The notes under the pieces are model-generated. The model did not search any database, was not told the DNA's origin, and was given only the letters and a program-made list of their open reading frames with translations. A stretch of DNA of 64,000 nt. Source: Marinobacter salarius (GTDB lineage Bacteria > Pseudomonadota > Gammaproteobacteria > Pseudomonadales > Oleiphilaceae). The stretch lies in assembly GCF_032922745.1 (NCBI RefSeq), contig NZ_CP136693.1, positions 4,340,001 to 4,404,000 of the forward strand, in the 5' to 3' direction. A program made the translations under genes and the position numbers. This document shows positions 33,238 through 41,469 of the stretch, one piece after another. Position 1 is the first letter of the stretch. Every line of letters begins with the position of its first letter.

Positions 33238-33270
33238 GCTGGCGACCCGTCCAAAAGGACAGCCGCCAGC
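33238..33270 (-). other. Intercistronic stem-loop, livK/livH
   Basis: GCTGGCG pairs with CGCCAGC, with an inner GTCC/GGAC stem and AAAA loop. Such structures after the binding-protein gene often protect its mRNA so that the periplasmic protein is made in excess over the permease. No T-run is seen. Confidence 0.55.
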
Positions 33271-33292
33271 CGCGAGACAGGTGAAAAGGAGT

Positions 33293-34447
33293 TCAGTCAA
33301 TCAGTTTCCATTCGCCGTTCTGGACTTCCAGAATGCGGAAGGAGTCGGCATCAAGGCCATTGTGGTCGTCCGGCGACATGTTGAACTCACCGGTCACCCC
33401 GACATAACCCTGAATATTTTCCAGAGCACTGCGTACCGCTTCAGGATCGGTAGAGCCTGCCTTTTCAATGGCACGAACGGCCAGCATCAGCCCGTCATAG
33501 GCGTAGGCGCCAAAGGCTGAAACCTTGGAGTCCCAGTGAGCTTCATATTCAGCCTTGTAATTCTGAACCACTTCTTTCTGAGGATCCTCTTGCGGCAATG
33601 AGTCCGGAACCAACAAGGGGGATGCCGGCAGACGAAGACCTTCGGCTGACGAACCCGCCAAATCAAGGAAGCTGTCAGACGCGACACCGTGAGATTGATA
33701 GAACGGAAGCTTCATTCCCAACTGAACATAGTTGCGGGTGACGATAGCGGGCCCCTGACCAAAACCAAAGTTGAGGACGGCTTCTACTCCTTTCGTGTTA
33801 CGGATATTGGTCAGCTGTGCGGTCATATCCGTATCAGATCCGCTATAGGTAACATCAGCGACCACATCCATACCCATCTGCTCTGCCACCTCCAGAGTCT
33901 GGGTGCGGCCGGAACTGCCAAAGCCACCTGTGCCGGAAATCAGACCAATCTTGGTAATTCCACGGTCTTTCATGTCCGCCAGGATACGTTCCGCCGCCAT
34001 GCGGTCAGACTGAGGGGTTTTGAATACCCACTTCTTCACCGGGGTCGTAATAACGACAGCACCTGCCAGAGAGATAAACGGAACTTGTGCCTGTTCAATC
34101 AGCGGAACCGCAGCCATTGTGGCGCCGGTGGTGCTGCCGCCCACAATGATATCCACTCGATCCGAACGGATCAGACGGCTGGCGAAGTTACGGGCAGAGG
34201 AAGCATTCCCAACGTCGTCATAGTGGATCAGCTCCAGTTGACGCCCGAGGACACCGCCTTCTTCGTTGATTTTCTCGACATACATCTCGAGGGTTTTCAG
34301 CTCGGGATCGCCAAGGAAGGATGCCGGACCTGTTACTGACAGGAACGACCCGATTTTGATTGGTTCAGCTGCCTGCGCACTCATCATGAGGCATGCTGCA
34401 GCAACCACTGCGCATTGACCTGCGCGGCGCATCATCGTTTTAAGCAT
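33293..34447 (-). CDS. livK: Periplasmic substrate-binding protein of the Liv-type ABC transporter
   Basis: A 384-residue Peripla_BP_6 (LivK/AmiC-like) binding protein with a signal peptide (cleavage probably after AQA near residue 27), then EPIKIGSFLSVTGPASFLGDPELKTLEMYVEKINEEGGVLGRQLELI. GGGAGA precedes the ATG. It delivers its ligand to LivHMGF. The sequence differs enough from leucine-binding proteins that I would not assign branched-chain amino acids; the location next to paaX and inside the paa supercluster favours an aromatic compound such as phenylacetate or phenylalanine. First gene of the transporter unit, divergent from paaX. Confidence 0.88.
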   Translation of the reverse strand: MLKTMMRRAGQCAVVAAACLMMSAQAAEPIKIGSFLSVTGPASFLGDPELKTLEMYVEKINEEGGVLGRQLELIHYDDVGNASSARNFASRLIRSDRVDIIVGGSTTGATMAAVPLIEQAQVPFISLAGAVVITTPVKKWVFKTPQSDRMAAERILADMKDRGITKIGLISGTGGFGSSGRTQTLEVAEQMGMDVVADVTYSGSDTDMTAQLTNIRNTKGVEAVLNFGFGQGPAIVTRNYVQLGMKLPFYQSHGVASDSFLDLAGSSAEGLRLPASPLLVPDSLPQEDPQKEVVQNYKAEYEAHWDSKVSAFGAYAYDGLMLAVRAIEKAGSTDPEAVRSALENIQGYVGVTGEFNMSPDDHNGLDADSFRILEVQNGEWKLID

Positions 34448-34724
34448 TGTTCTTGTTCTCCCGAATTGTGCTGGGCTTGAATGTATTTTTGTTTCTTCGC
34501 CCTCAATATAATTCGATACCGATGACGAATATTTAACGAACTTATTGTATCATAATGCCAGTGTCAACCGATTTCACGGAGTCCGACCATGGCCCCGGAG
34601 GCAAAGTTGGGGCACATAAAATGCGCTAGTAGAGCAACCGAAGAGACAAACCTTTACCTGACACGAAAGACCCGCATAATACGTCCAACGTGTTTCATTG
34701 ATTCTTATTTGCGAACTTAAGTCC
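34448..34724. promoter_or_regulatory. Divergent livK-paaX control region
   Basis: A 277-base gap, AT-rich near 34490-34560. It contains an imperfect palindrome ATTCG-10-CGAAT (34511-34530). On the minus strand a consensus TTGACA lies at about 34561-34566, with only a weak -10 after it. A TGATTC word lies next to the paaX start. Both genes probably share regulation here. Confidence 0.5.
34699..34704 (+). promoter_or_regulatory. TGATTC word near the paaX start, possible autoregulatory PaaX site
   Basis: TGATTCTTATTTGCGAA starts 26 bases before the paaX ATG and shares TGATTCTT with the stronger site upstream of paaA. The extended consensus is met at about 10 of 15 positions only. Confidence 0.3.
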
Positions 34725-35693
34725 ATGACTGCGAAAAGCCAACTCGAACTACTTGTCCAGAATTTTCAGAAGAAGCGGCCACTGCGCGCCGGTTCTCTTA
34801 TCAGCACAATCTATGGCGATGCCATCGTTCCTCGTGGAGGCAACGTCTGGCTTGGCAGTCTGATGAAGCTGGTGGAACCCATGGGCATCAGCCAACGTCT
34901 GGTTCGAACCTCTGTTTATCGCCTGGTTCAAGAATCCTGGCTACAAACTGAGAAAGTCGGGCGATGCAGTTATTACAGCCTCACCGGCCCCGGGCTACGC
35001 CGCTTCGAGCAGGCTTTTCAGCATGTCTACAATCTGGAAACGGAGGAGTGGAGCGGTAGCTGGTGCCTCGTGTATCTGAACCAGCTATCTCCCGAGCTTC
35101 GCCAGAAGGTTCGGGATGAACTGAAGTGGCTCAGCTTCGGTAGCATGGCACCCGGCCTGATGGAACACCCCAGGTTCACCCGCAGCGAGCTGATACCGAT
35201 GCTCCAGGAATGGGGCGCCCTGGAGGACACCATCGTCATGCAGACGGTGCCAATGGAGCAAAAGAGCCCGAGGGCACTGCGACTTCAAGTTCGCGAAAGC
35301 TGGAACCTGGATGAACTCGGCGGCCGGTATCGACGCTTCCTGAGCCAGTTTCGCCCGCTTTGGCGCGAACTGCAGTCCGATGACACCCTCAGCCCTGAGG
35401 AATGCCTGACCGTCCGTATCCTGCTCATACACGAGTATCGAAAAATTCTGCTCCGGGACCCCATCCTGCCCGATGAGTTGCTACCGGGTGACTGGGAAGG
35501 GCGCAGCGCCAAGCAACTTTGCCGAAACCTGTATCGTCAAATCTATGTACGGGCTGAACAGTGGCTGGATGAAACCCTGGAAAACGCTTCCGGCCCTCTG
35601 CCGGGGCCCGGGGAGAAGTTTTATCGGCGTTTCGGTGGCCTGAGAGATGTCGCCAGCAAGACTGATTTCACAACGGAGCGAGAAACGTCATAG
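34725..35693 (+). CDS. paaX: Phenylacetic acid degradation operon repressor PaaX
   Basis: A 322-residue GntR-like/PaaX-family regulator. The segment SLISTIYGDAIVPRGGNVWLGSLMKLVEPMGISQRLVRTSVYRLVQESWLQ matches the winged-helix DNA-binding region of PaaX; the middle and C-terminal parts (HEYRKILLRDPILPDELLPGDWEG) match its dimerisation and ligand domains. PaaX represses paa promoters and is released by phenylacetyl-CoA. A TTG 27 bases upstream is in frame, but the ATG is preferred; neither has a strong ribosome-binding site, consistent with low repressor levels. It marks the right border of the cluster, about 15 kb from the genes it should control. Confidence 0.93.
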   Translation: MTAKSQLELLVQNFQKKRPLRAGSLISTIYGDAIVPRGGNVWLGSLMKLVEPMGISQRLVRTSVYRLVQESWLQTEKVGRCSYYSLTGPGLRRFEQAFQHVYNLETEEWSGSWCLVYLNQLSPELRQKVRDELKWLSFGSMAPGLMEHPRFTRSELIPMLQEWGALEDTIVMQTVPMEQKSPRALRLQVRESWNLDELGGRYRRFLSQFRPLWRELQSDDTLSPEECLTVRILLIHEYRKILLRDPILPDELLPGDWEGRSAKQLCRNLYRQIYVRAEQWLDETLENASGPLPGPGEKFYRRFGGLRDVASKTDFTTERETS

Positions 35694-35861
35694 GTGTACC
35701 ACCGGCAGCCAAGTCACTCGTCATCCTGTTCAGGCGCTGGGCCTTCACAAACTCGGAGGCATCCCGAAGTACTCTGTCCTTCGGATCAGCACCGATGGCT
35801 AAATCAAGGTAGCGAGTGAGTCAAGTATGGCAGCTCCCTCATCAACAATAGAGTGCCCCTT

Positions 35862-36650
35862 CTATCCAAATACCGTTACCGTTTGTCGGCTCAGCGCTAC
35901 GAGCTCTCCACTAGCGGTCCAGATACCGGCCTGGGTATGACCGTATCCCGCGTCAGCCTTATCAATCTCCGCCTTGTATAATAGCCAGTCTCCTGGCTCC
36001 AATACTGGTCTGGGGTGCACAATGTCAAGGGCCCAGCTTAAGGAGCTCGTTTTCACCCGCTGCTTCACATACGGCAAAACAGCAGGCGGCCATGCATCAA
36101 CAAGCGCGACAATGTGGGCATCTGAAAAGGTTTCAGGCGTTTGCCGGAACTGCATCCAGCCACCAAGCTCCCGACCACCTTTACCACTGAACGGAAGATT
36201 GCCAAACGCCCAGCGCATCTCAATGTGCTGAATGAACTCCGGTGTAACACCTTCAATGAAATCCAGGCCGTGGCACTGCTCCACCGGCTTCGCCTCGGGC
36301 GCTGGTGCGGCATCCACCGAAACGTCAGACTCCCGGTCGCTTCCAAAACTCGCCAGCGCCACCAACTTCGGCTCTCCGCCCTGGACAATGCGGCCCAAAA
36401 CCTGACTGACGGCCTTGCCTTCCCGCAGAATTTCAGCCTCGACTGTCGCCGGCTCATCCGGCGTTACTGGCCCCACAAAAGACACCTGCATTGAACGCAT
36501 GGGGCGGTCGGGTGCGACCACACTGGCCATTCGGTCAAATACCAGGGCTGCAACCACCCCACCAAAAGAGGCACGCCCTTGGCCCCAGCTTGAAGGGACA
36601 ACCAGATCTTTACCGTTGGCCTCACTCTTCATCAATTCATCAAAATTCAT
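35862..36650 (-). CDS. Acyl-CoA thioesterase family protein (TesB-like double hot-dog)
   Basis: A 262-residue protein with two hot-dog halves: WGQGRASFGGVVAALVFDRM and MRSMQVSFVGPVTPDEPATVEAEILREGKAVS in the first, MRWAFGNLPFSGKGGRELGGWMQFRQ and SLSWALDIVHPRPVLEPGDWLLYKAE in the second. This matches the 4HBT_3/TesB-like family, which hydrolyses acyl-CoA. The natural substrate is unknown. It is convergent with paaX (168 bases with no recognisable feature between) and divergent from the helicase gene. Confidence 0.82.
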   Translation of the reverse strand: MNFDELMKSEANGKDLVVPSSWGQGRASFGGVVAALVFDRMASVVAPDRPMRSMQVSFVGPVTPDEPATVEAEILREGKAVSQVLGRIVQGGEPKLVALASFGSDRESDVSVDAAPAPEAKPVEQCHGLDFIEGVTPEFIQHIEMRWAFGNLPFSGKGGRELGGWMQFRQTPETFSDAHIVALVDAWPPAVLPYVKQRVKTSSLSWALDIVHPRPVLEPGDWLLYKAEIDKADAGYGHTQAGIWTASGELVALSRQTVTVFG

Positions 36651-36784
36651 GCACCCGCCTCGTTAGCATCCTATTCGAAACAACCCGGAGATTGCCGAAG
36701 ATCCACCCGCAACGCAACCGTCATCGCCGGCAACTACCTACTGCACTAACAGCATTAGCCGTGTTAAAGACACAACAAACCAGT

Positions 36785-36790
36785 TATAAT
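36785..36790 (+). promoter_or_regulatory. -10 box upstream of the helicase gene
   Basis: Perfect TATAAT with a GC-rich CCCCGCC discriminator, about 60 bases before the start codon. The -35 region (GTTAAA with 16-base spacing) is weak. Confidence 0.45.
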
Positions 36791-36848
36791 CCCCGCCATA
36801 ACACGCATTGCATTGCAATGCCCTACCCTCCGAATTCCGAGTAAATTA

Positions 36849-38363
36849 ATGTCTGAATTGTCTTTTGCCGACCTCGGCCTGGATCCCGCTGTCCTCGAAG
36901 CAGTTGCCGCCGTTGGCTATGAAAAGCCCTCTCCCATACAGGCCCAGACGATCCCTGCGCTGTTGGCTGGCAAACACTTACTGGGTGTTGCCCAAACGGG
37001 TACCGGTAAAACCGCCGCCTTTGCGCTGCCTTTGCTGAGCCGGATCGACGCGTCTGTTATGGAACCACAGATCCTGGTTCTGGCACCCACGCGGGAACTG
37101 GCCATCCAGGTGGCCGAAGCGTTTACCACCTATGCCAGCAAGTTCCGCAACTTCCACGTTCTGCCTATCTATGGCGGCCAGGACTTTTTCCCTCAGATCA
37201 AGGGCCTGCGCCGCGGTGCCCAGGTGATCGTGGGCACCCCTGGCCGAATGCTGGATCACCTCCGCAAGGGCACACTGAAGCTGGACAGCCTCAAGGCGCT
37301 GGTACTGGACGAAGCCGACGAAATGCTGCGCATGGGCTTCATCGACGACGTGGAAGCGATCCTGGCAAAGACCCCGGACAACTGCCAACGCGCACTGTTC
37401 TCCGCGACCATGCCGCCGCAGATCAAGAAGGTCGCCCAGACCTATCTGCGCGACGCCACGGAAGTGAAAATCGAGAGCGAGACCCGCACGGTTGAACGCA
37501 TTTCGCAGTTTGTGCTGCCGGTCTATGCCGAACGCAAACTGGATGCCCTGACCCGCATCCTGGAAGTGGAACCGCTCGACGCCGCCATTATTTTTGTGCG
37601 GACGAAAGCGGAAACCACGTTGCTGGCTGAGAAACTATCCGCACGCGGCCATGCCGTAGCACCGCTGAACGGTGACCTGAACCAGCGCCAGCGCGAGCAG
37701 ACAGTGGAAGACCTCAAGCGCGGCAAGAAAGACATCATCGTGGCAACCGATGTTGCGGCCCGCGGCCTTGATGTCCCCCGCATTACTCACGTAATCAACT
37801 ACGACGTGCCTTACGACACCGAAGCTTACATTCACCGGGTTGGCCGCACCGGCCGTGCCGGTCGTGAGGGCAAGGCGATTCTGCTGGTCACGCCTCGTGA
37901 ACGCAGCTGGCTGCGCACGCTTGAGCGCGCCACCAATTCGCCGATGGAATCCTATGAACTGCCCTCGCCCAACGCTCTGAAGAAGATGCGCGAAGAGCAG
38001 TTTGAATCACAACTTCTGGGCTTTGCCGAGGATGGCAAGCTGGGCAAGGCGATGGCGTTGCTCGATGAAATTGCCGAACGCAACGACATGGACATTGCGA
38101 TGGTTGCTGGTGCGCTGGCTTGCTATCTGGAGGCATCCCAGCCGGGCTCACTGCCCCTGGAACAGCCGGAAGCACTGCCGGTGGTTTCTGCCACCGCTCC
38201 GCCACGTCGTGACCGTAAAGGTGGCCGTCCGGGCGGTAAGCCAGGCGGGTTCAAGCCAGGATTCAAGAAGGGCCCCAAGGGCCGCGGCGGCCCAGGCCCG
38301 AAGGGCAAGCCTCCCGGCAAGGGTGGCAAGCCTTCTGGTAAACGCCCACCCCGCCAGGGCTGA
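36849..38363 (+). CDS. DEAD-box ATP-dependent RNA helicase, DeaD-like
   Basis: A 504-residue helicase with all core motifs: Q motif, AQTGTGKTAAF (I), PTRELAIQ (Ia), DEAD followed by EMLRMGFI as in DeaD/CsdA, SAT (III), and HRVGRTGRAGREG (VI). After the core (about residue 365) comes a short region and a Gly/Lys/Pro-rich basic tail of about 50 residues. The RNA-binding DbpA domain found in E. coli DeaD (about 630 residues) is absent, so this is a short relative. Likely role: unwinding structured RNA in ribosome assembly or cold adaptation. The frame extends 12 codons upstream; MSELSFADLGL is the family start. Confidence 0.92.
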   Translation: MSELSFADLGLDPAVLEAVAAVGYEKPSPIQAQTIPALLAGKHLLGVAQTGTGKTAAFALPLLSRIDASVMEPQILVLAPTRELAIQVAEAFTTYASKFRNFHVLPIYGGQDFFPQIKGLRRGAQVIVGTPGRMLDHLRKGTLKLDSLKALVLDEADEMLRMGFIDDVEAILAKTPDNCQRALFSATMPPQIKKVAQTYLRDATEVKIESETRTVERISQFVLPVYAERKLDALTRILEVEPLDAAIIFVRTKAETTLLAEKLSARGHAVAPLNGDLNQRQREQTVEDLKRGKKDIIVATDVAARGLDVPRITHVINYDVPYDTEAYIHRVGRTGRAGREGKAILLVTPRERSWLRTLERATNSPMESYELPSPNALKKMREEQFESQLLGFAEDGKLGKAMALLDEIAERNDMDIAMVAGALACYLEASQPGSLPLEQPEALPVVSATAPPRRDRKGGRPGGKPGGFKPGFKKGPKGRGGPGPKGKPPGKGGKPSGKRPPRQG

Positions 38364-38380
38364 TCTGCTGACTTAGGCGC

Positions 38381-38896
38381 TCAAGGCTGACTTGGGCGCT
38401 GGTAGACGACGAAGCTGTAGTCGTAAGGGTTATTATCGGACGCGGAGAAATCCTCCCGTCCGAGCTCTTCCCACTCATCCCAGTTCACTTCCGGAAAGAA
38501 GGCGTCTCCCTCCACCTCGGCGTGCACCTGGGTGACGTAGATCCGATCCACCATCGGCAGCGCTTCGGCGTAGATCTGCCCACCGCCGATGATCATGACT
38601 TCATCTCCGCCTTCAATCTCGGCCTGTGCTTCGGCTTTGACCAATGCGTCTTCCAATGATTCTGCCGCAACCGTTCCGGCGGGCGCCTCCCATTCCGGAT
38701 TCCGTGAAATCACCACGTTCATTCGCCCGGGCAACGGTCTACCAATGGAATCCCAGGTTTTCCGGCCCATGATGATGGGTTTTCCCATGGTGGCCTGTTT
38801 GAAGTACCTGAGATCGCCCGGCAAATACCACGGTAGCTTATTGTTTCGGCCGATGACCCGGTTTCGGGACATAGCCACTATGAGAGCTTTCCTCAT
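38381..38896 (-). CDS. folA: Dihydrofolate reductase
   Basis: The 171-residue enzyme reduces dihydrofolate with NADPH, regenerating the cofactor oxidised by ThyA. Motifs: ALIVAMSRNRVIGRNNKLPWYLPGDLRYFK at the start (with the catalytic acidic residue in PGDLRYF), IIMGRKTWDSIGRPLPGR, and EVMIIGGGQIYAEALP. GAGGA lies about 10 bases before the ATG. It is the last gene of the TSUP-lgt-thyA-folA unit, 52 bases after thyA, and converges with the helicase gene. Confidence 0.96.
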   Translation of the reverse strand: MRKALIVAMSRNRVIGRNNKLPWYLPGDLRYFKQATMGKPIIMGRKTWDSIGRPLPGRMNVVISRNPEWEAPAGTVAAESLEDALVKAEAQAEIEGGDEVMIIGGGQIYAEALPMVDRIYVTQVHAEVEGDAFFPEVNWDEWEELGREDFSASDNNPYDYSFVVYQRPSQP

Positions 38897-38948
38897 TGTT
38901 TGTTTATCCTCTTGCTTGGGAGTTCCGGATCCCGGGCCCAGCTAGCGA

Positions 38949-39788
38949 TCAAATAGCGATAGGCGCCTTAATCCCAGAATGAGGCTCGTAACCCTCAAAC
39001 TCGAAATCCTCCAGCTCATACTCGAAAATTGAAGAAGGCTTACGCTTGATCAGCAGTTTGGGCAACGCCCGTGGCTCCCGCTTCAACTGCTCGAACACGA
39101 TGTCGTCGGTCAGGTGGTTCTGGTACAGGTGACAATCACCAAAGGTATGGACGAACTCCCCCACACCCAGATCGCACTGCTGGGCAATCATGTGAGTCAG
39201 CAACGCATACGAGGCAATATTGAACGGCACCCCCAGGAACAGATCCGCACTGCGCTGATAGAGCTGACAGGAGAGCTTGCCGTCGGCGACGTAGAACTGG
39301 AACAGGCAGTGGCACGGAGCCAAGGCCATGCGACCCTGGCGGACGTTGTCCTGTGGGCCAATGGATTCATCCGGGAGCTCAGCAGGGTTCCACGCCGAGA
39401 CAATCAACCGGCGTGAATTAGGCTTGTTGCGAATCTGATTAATCACCTCGCTGATCTGGTCAACAGTGCTGCCGTCCGGGCAGTGCCAGCTTCGCCACTG
39501 TTTGCCGTAAATAGGACCAAGGTCTCCGTTCTCCAGGGCCCATTCATTCCAGATAGAAACGTTGCGTTCTTTCAGCCAGTTGTTGTCGGTGGACCCCTGC
39601 AGGAACCACAGTAGCTCCTGGATAATACTACGCAGGTGGACTTTCTTGGTGGTCACCAGCGGGAAGCCGTCCTGCAGGTCAAAGCGAATCTGGCGGCCGA
39701 AGACCGAGCGGGTGCCGACGCCGGTGCGGTCACCACGGTCCATGCCGTTGTCTACCACGTCTTTCATCAGGTCGAGATAGGCTTTCAT
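38949..39788 (-). CDS. thyA: Thymidylate synthase
   Basis: A 279-residue enzyme that methylates dUMP to dTMP with methylene-tetrahydrofolate. The nucleophile Cys lies in LAPCHCLFQFYV, and QRSADLFLGVPFNIASYALLTHM is the folate/dUMP signature. The ATG overlaps the lgt stop, with GGAG 9 bases before, so lgt and thyA are coupled as in many gammaproteobacteria. Slightly longer than the 264-residue E. coli enzyme because of inserted residues in the central part. folA lies directly downstream. Confidence 0.97.
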   Translation of the reverse strand: MKAYLDLMKDVVDNGMDRGDRTGVGTRSVFGRQIRFDLQDGFPLVTTKKVHLRSIIQELLWFLQGSTDNNWLKERNVSIWNEWALENGDLGPIYGKQWRSWHCPDGSTVDQISEVINQIRNKPNSRRLIVSAWNPAELPDESIGPQDNVRQGRMALAPCHCLFQFYVADGKLSCQLYQRSADLFLGVPFNIASYALLTHMIAQQCDLGVGEFVHTFGDCHLYQNHLTDDIVFEQLKREPRALPKLLIKRKPSSIFEYELEDFEFEGYEPHSGIKAPIAI

Positions 39789-40573
39789 TCAGCGTTTCTC
39801 CGGTAAGCAATAACGATCAGAACGGCGCCCGCGAGGATCATCGGGAACGACAACACCTGCCCCATGGTCAGCCAGTCGAAGGCCAGGTAACCCAGCTGGG
39901 GGTCGGGCTGGCGAACAAACTCCACCAGGAAGCGGAAGACGCCGTAACACGCCAGGAACAGGCCTGAGACCGCCATGCGAGGTCTCGGTTTGGACGAAAA
40001 CCACCACAGGACGATAAACAGCAGGACACCTTCCAGCGCAAACTGGTAAAGCTGGGACGGGTGCCGGGCCAGGCTGTCCGGCGCGGTACGGAAAACCATA
40101 CCCCACGCAACATCCGTGGGCTTCCCCCAGAGTTCGCCGTTGATGAAGTTGCCGATGCGACCAGCACCCAGGCCAACCGGCACCAGTGGTGCGACGAAAT
40201 CGGCAATCTGCCAGAAGGTGCGACCCACCTTGCGACCGAACCACCACATGGCGAAGATCACACCAAGCAGACCACCGTGGAAGGACATTCCCCCTTCCCA
40301 CACGCGCAGCAACATCAACGGGTCAGCCGCGAAGGCACTGAAATTGTAGAAGATTACATAGCCAAAGCGGCCGCCCAGTATTACCCCAAGGGCAATGTAG
40401 AACAGCATGTCTCCCATCTGCACTTCGGTAATGGGCGACCAGGGCTTGCGGGCGCGAAGGCGGCCCAGCCACCAGCCCACAAGAAATCCGACCAGGTAGG
40501 TCAAGCCATACCAGTGTATTTTCAAAGGCCCGATGGCAATGGCCACCGGATCGATTTGCGGATGCTGGAGCAT
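39785..40573 (-). CDS. lgt: Phosphatidylglycerol-prolipoprotein diacylglyceryl transferase
   Basis: An inner-membrane enzyme of about 262 residues with seven hydrophobic segments that attaches diacylglycerol to the lipobox cysteine of prolipoproteins. Visible signatures: GGMSFHGGLLGVIFAMWWF and RIGNFINGELWGKPTD, the latter containing the essential Arg and Asn. Start: ATG with GAGGGG upstream; a TTG codon directly before it is also in frame. It sits between the TSUP permease gene and thyA in a close unit. Confidence 0.96.
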   Translation of the reverse strand: MLQHPQIDPVAIAIGPLKIHWYGLTYLVGFLVGWWLGRLRARKPWSPITEVQMGDMLFYIALGVILGGRFGYVIFYNFSAFAADPLMLLRVWEGGMSFHGGLLGVIFAMWWFGRKVGRTFWQIADFVAPLVPVGLGAGRIGNFINGELWGKPTDVAWGMVFRTAPDSLARHPSQLYQFALEGVLLFIVLWWFSSKPRPRMAVSGLFLACYGVFRFLVEFVRQPDPQLGYLAFDWLTMGQVLSFPMILAGAVLIVIAYRRNAE

Positions 40574-40588
40574 CAATAACCCCTCAGG

Positions 40589-41383
40589 TCAGAACAGAAA
40601 ACGGATACCTACGACAATCAGGAAGATGGCGAAGATTTTTTTCAATAGGGCTGCGTCCAGGCGATGAGCCAGGTTGGCTCCAACCCGGGCGAACAACACA
40701 CTGGTCAGAACGATACCCACAAACGCAGGCAGATAGATAAACCCGACACTGAGCTCCGGCAGATCTGGGTTCTGCCATCCAGTGCCAATGTTTGCGAGCG
40801 CGCCGGCCACAGCGATGGGCAATCCGCAGGCGGCGGAGGTGCCTACCGCTTGCTGCATCCGCACGTTGCACCAGCTCAGGAACGGAACAGTCAGCGTCCC
40901 CCCGCCAATGCCAAAAATAGCGGATGCCCAGCCAATACCGGCCCCGGCACTGCCCAGCCCGACGGAACCGGGCACATCGCGGCCAGGTTTGGGGTTGGCA
41001 CCGAAAAGCATTTTCAAAGCCACCAGAATGACAAACACACCAATGACCAGCTCCAGGGCCTCACCACTGAGCATGGAAGCGGTCCAGGCACCCAGCACTG
41101 CACCGAGCACAATACCCGCCATCATGGGGCGGAATATCTCCCACCGAACCGCGCCGTGGAGATGGTGGGACCGTATTGAACTGATGGAAGTGAAGACAAT
41201 AGTGGCCAGAGATGTGCCCACGGCAAGGTGCGCCGCAATGTCGCTACTCACACCCTGCAGGTCAAAACTGAAAATAAGCACCGGAACAATAACCAGCCCG
41301 CCACCAATGCCAAACAGGCCGGCCATGGTGCCCGCCAGGGCGCCCAGCACAAGGTACAGGCCAACAACAGCAAAAAGGGTCAT
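40589..41383 (-). CDS. TSUP family permease (sulfite exporter TauE/SafE family)
   Basis: About 264 residues with eight or so hydrophobic segments in two repeated halves: LAGTMAGLFGIGGGLVIVPVLIF in the first and GIGWASAIFGIGGGTLTVPFLSWCNV in the second, the duplicated TauE/SafE signature. The family moves sulfur-containing anions or organic acids across the inner membrane; the substrate cannot be told. An upstream GTG (41395) is an alternative start. It is the first gene of the unit ending in folA and is divergent from the NRDE gene. Confidence 0.88.
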   Translation of the reverse strand: MTLFAVVGLYLVLGALAGTMAGLFGIGGGLVIVPVLIFSFDLQGVSSDIAAHLAVGTSLATIVFTSISSIRSHHLHGAVRWEIFRPMMAGIVLGAVLGAWTASMLSGEALELVIGVFVILVALKMLFGANPKPGRDVPGSVGLGSAGAGIGWASAIFGIGGGTLTVPFLSWCNVRMQQAVGTSAACGLPIAVAGALANIGTGWQNPDLPELSVGFIYLPAFVGIVLTSVLFARVGANLAHRLDAALLKKIFAIFLIVVGIRFLF

Positions 41384-41469
41384 ACTCAGCCACACGCAGA
41401 CAGCAAATCAGGCTGGTATGATACACACCGAATCCCTTTTGTTCACTCGCGACTGATGAGCCCGCCACC

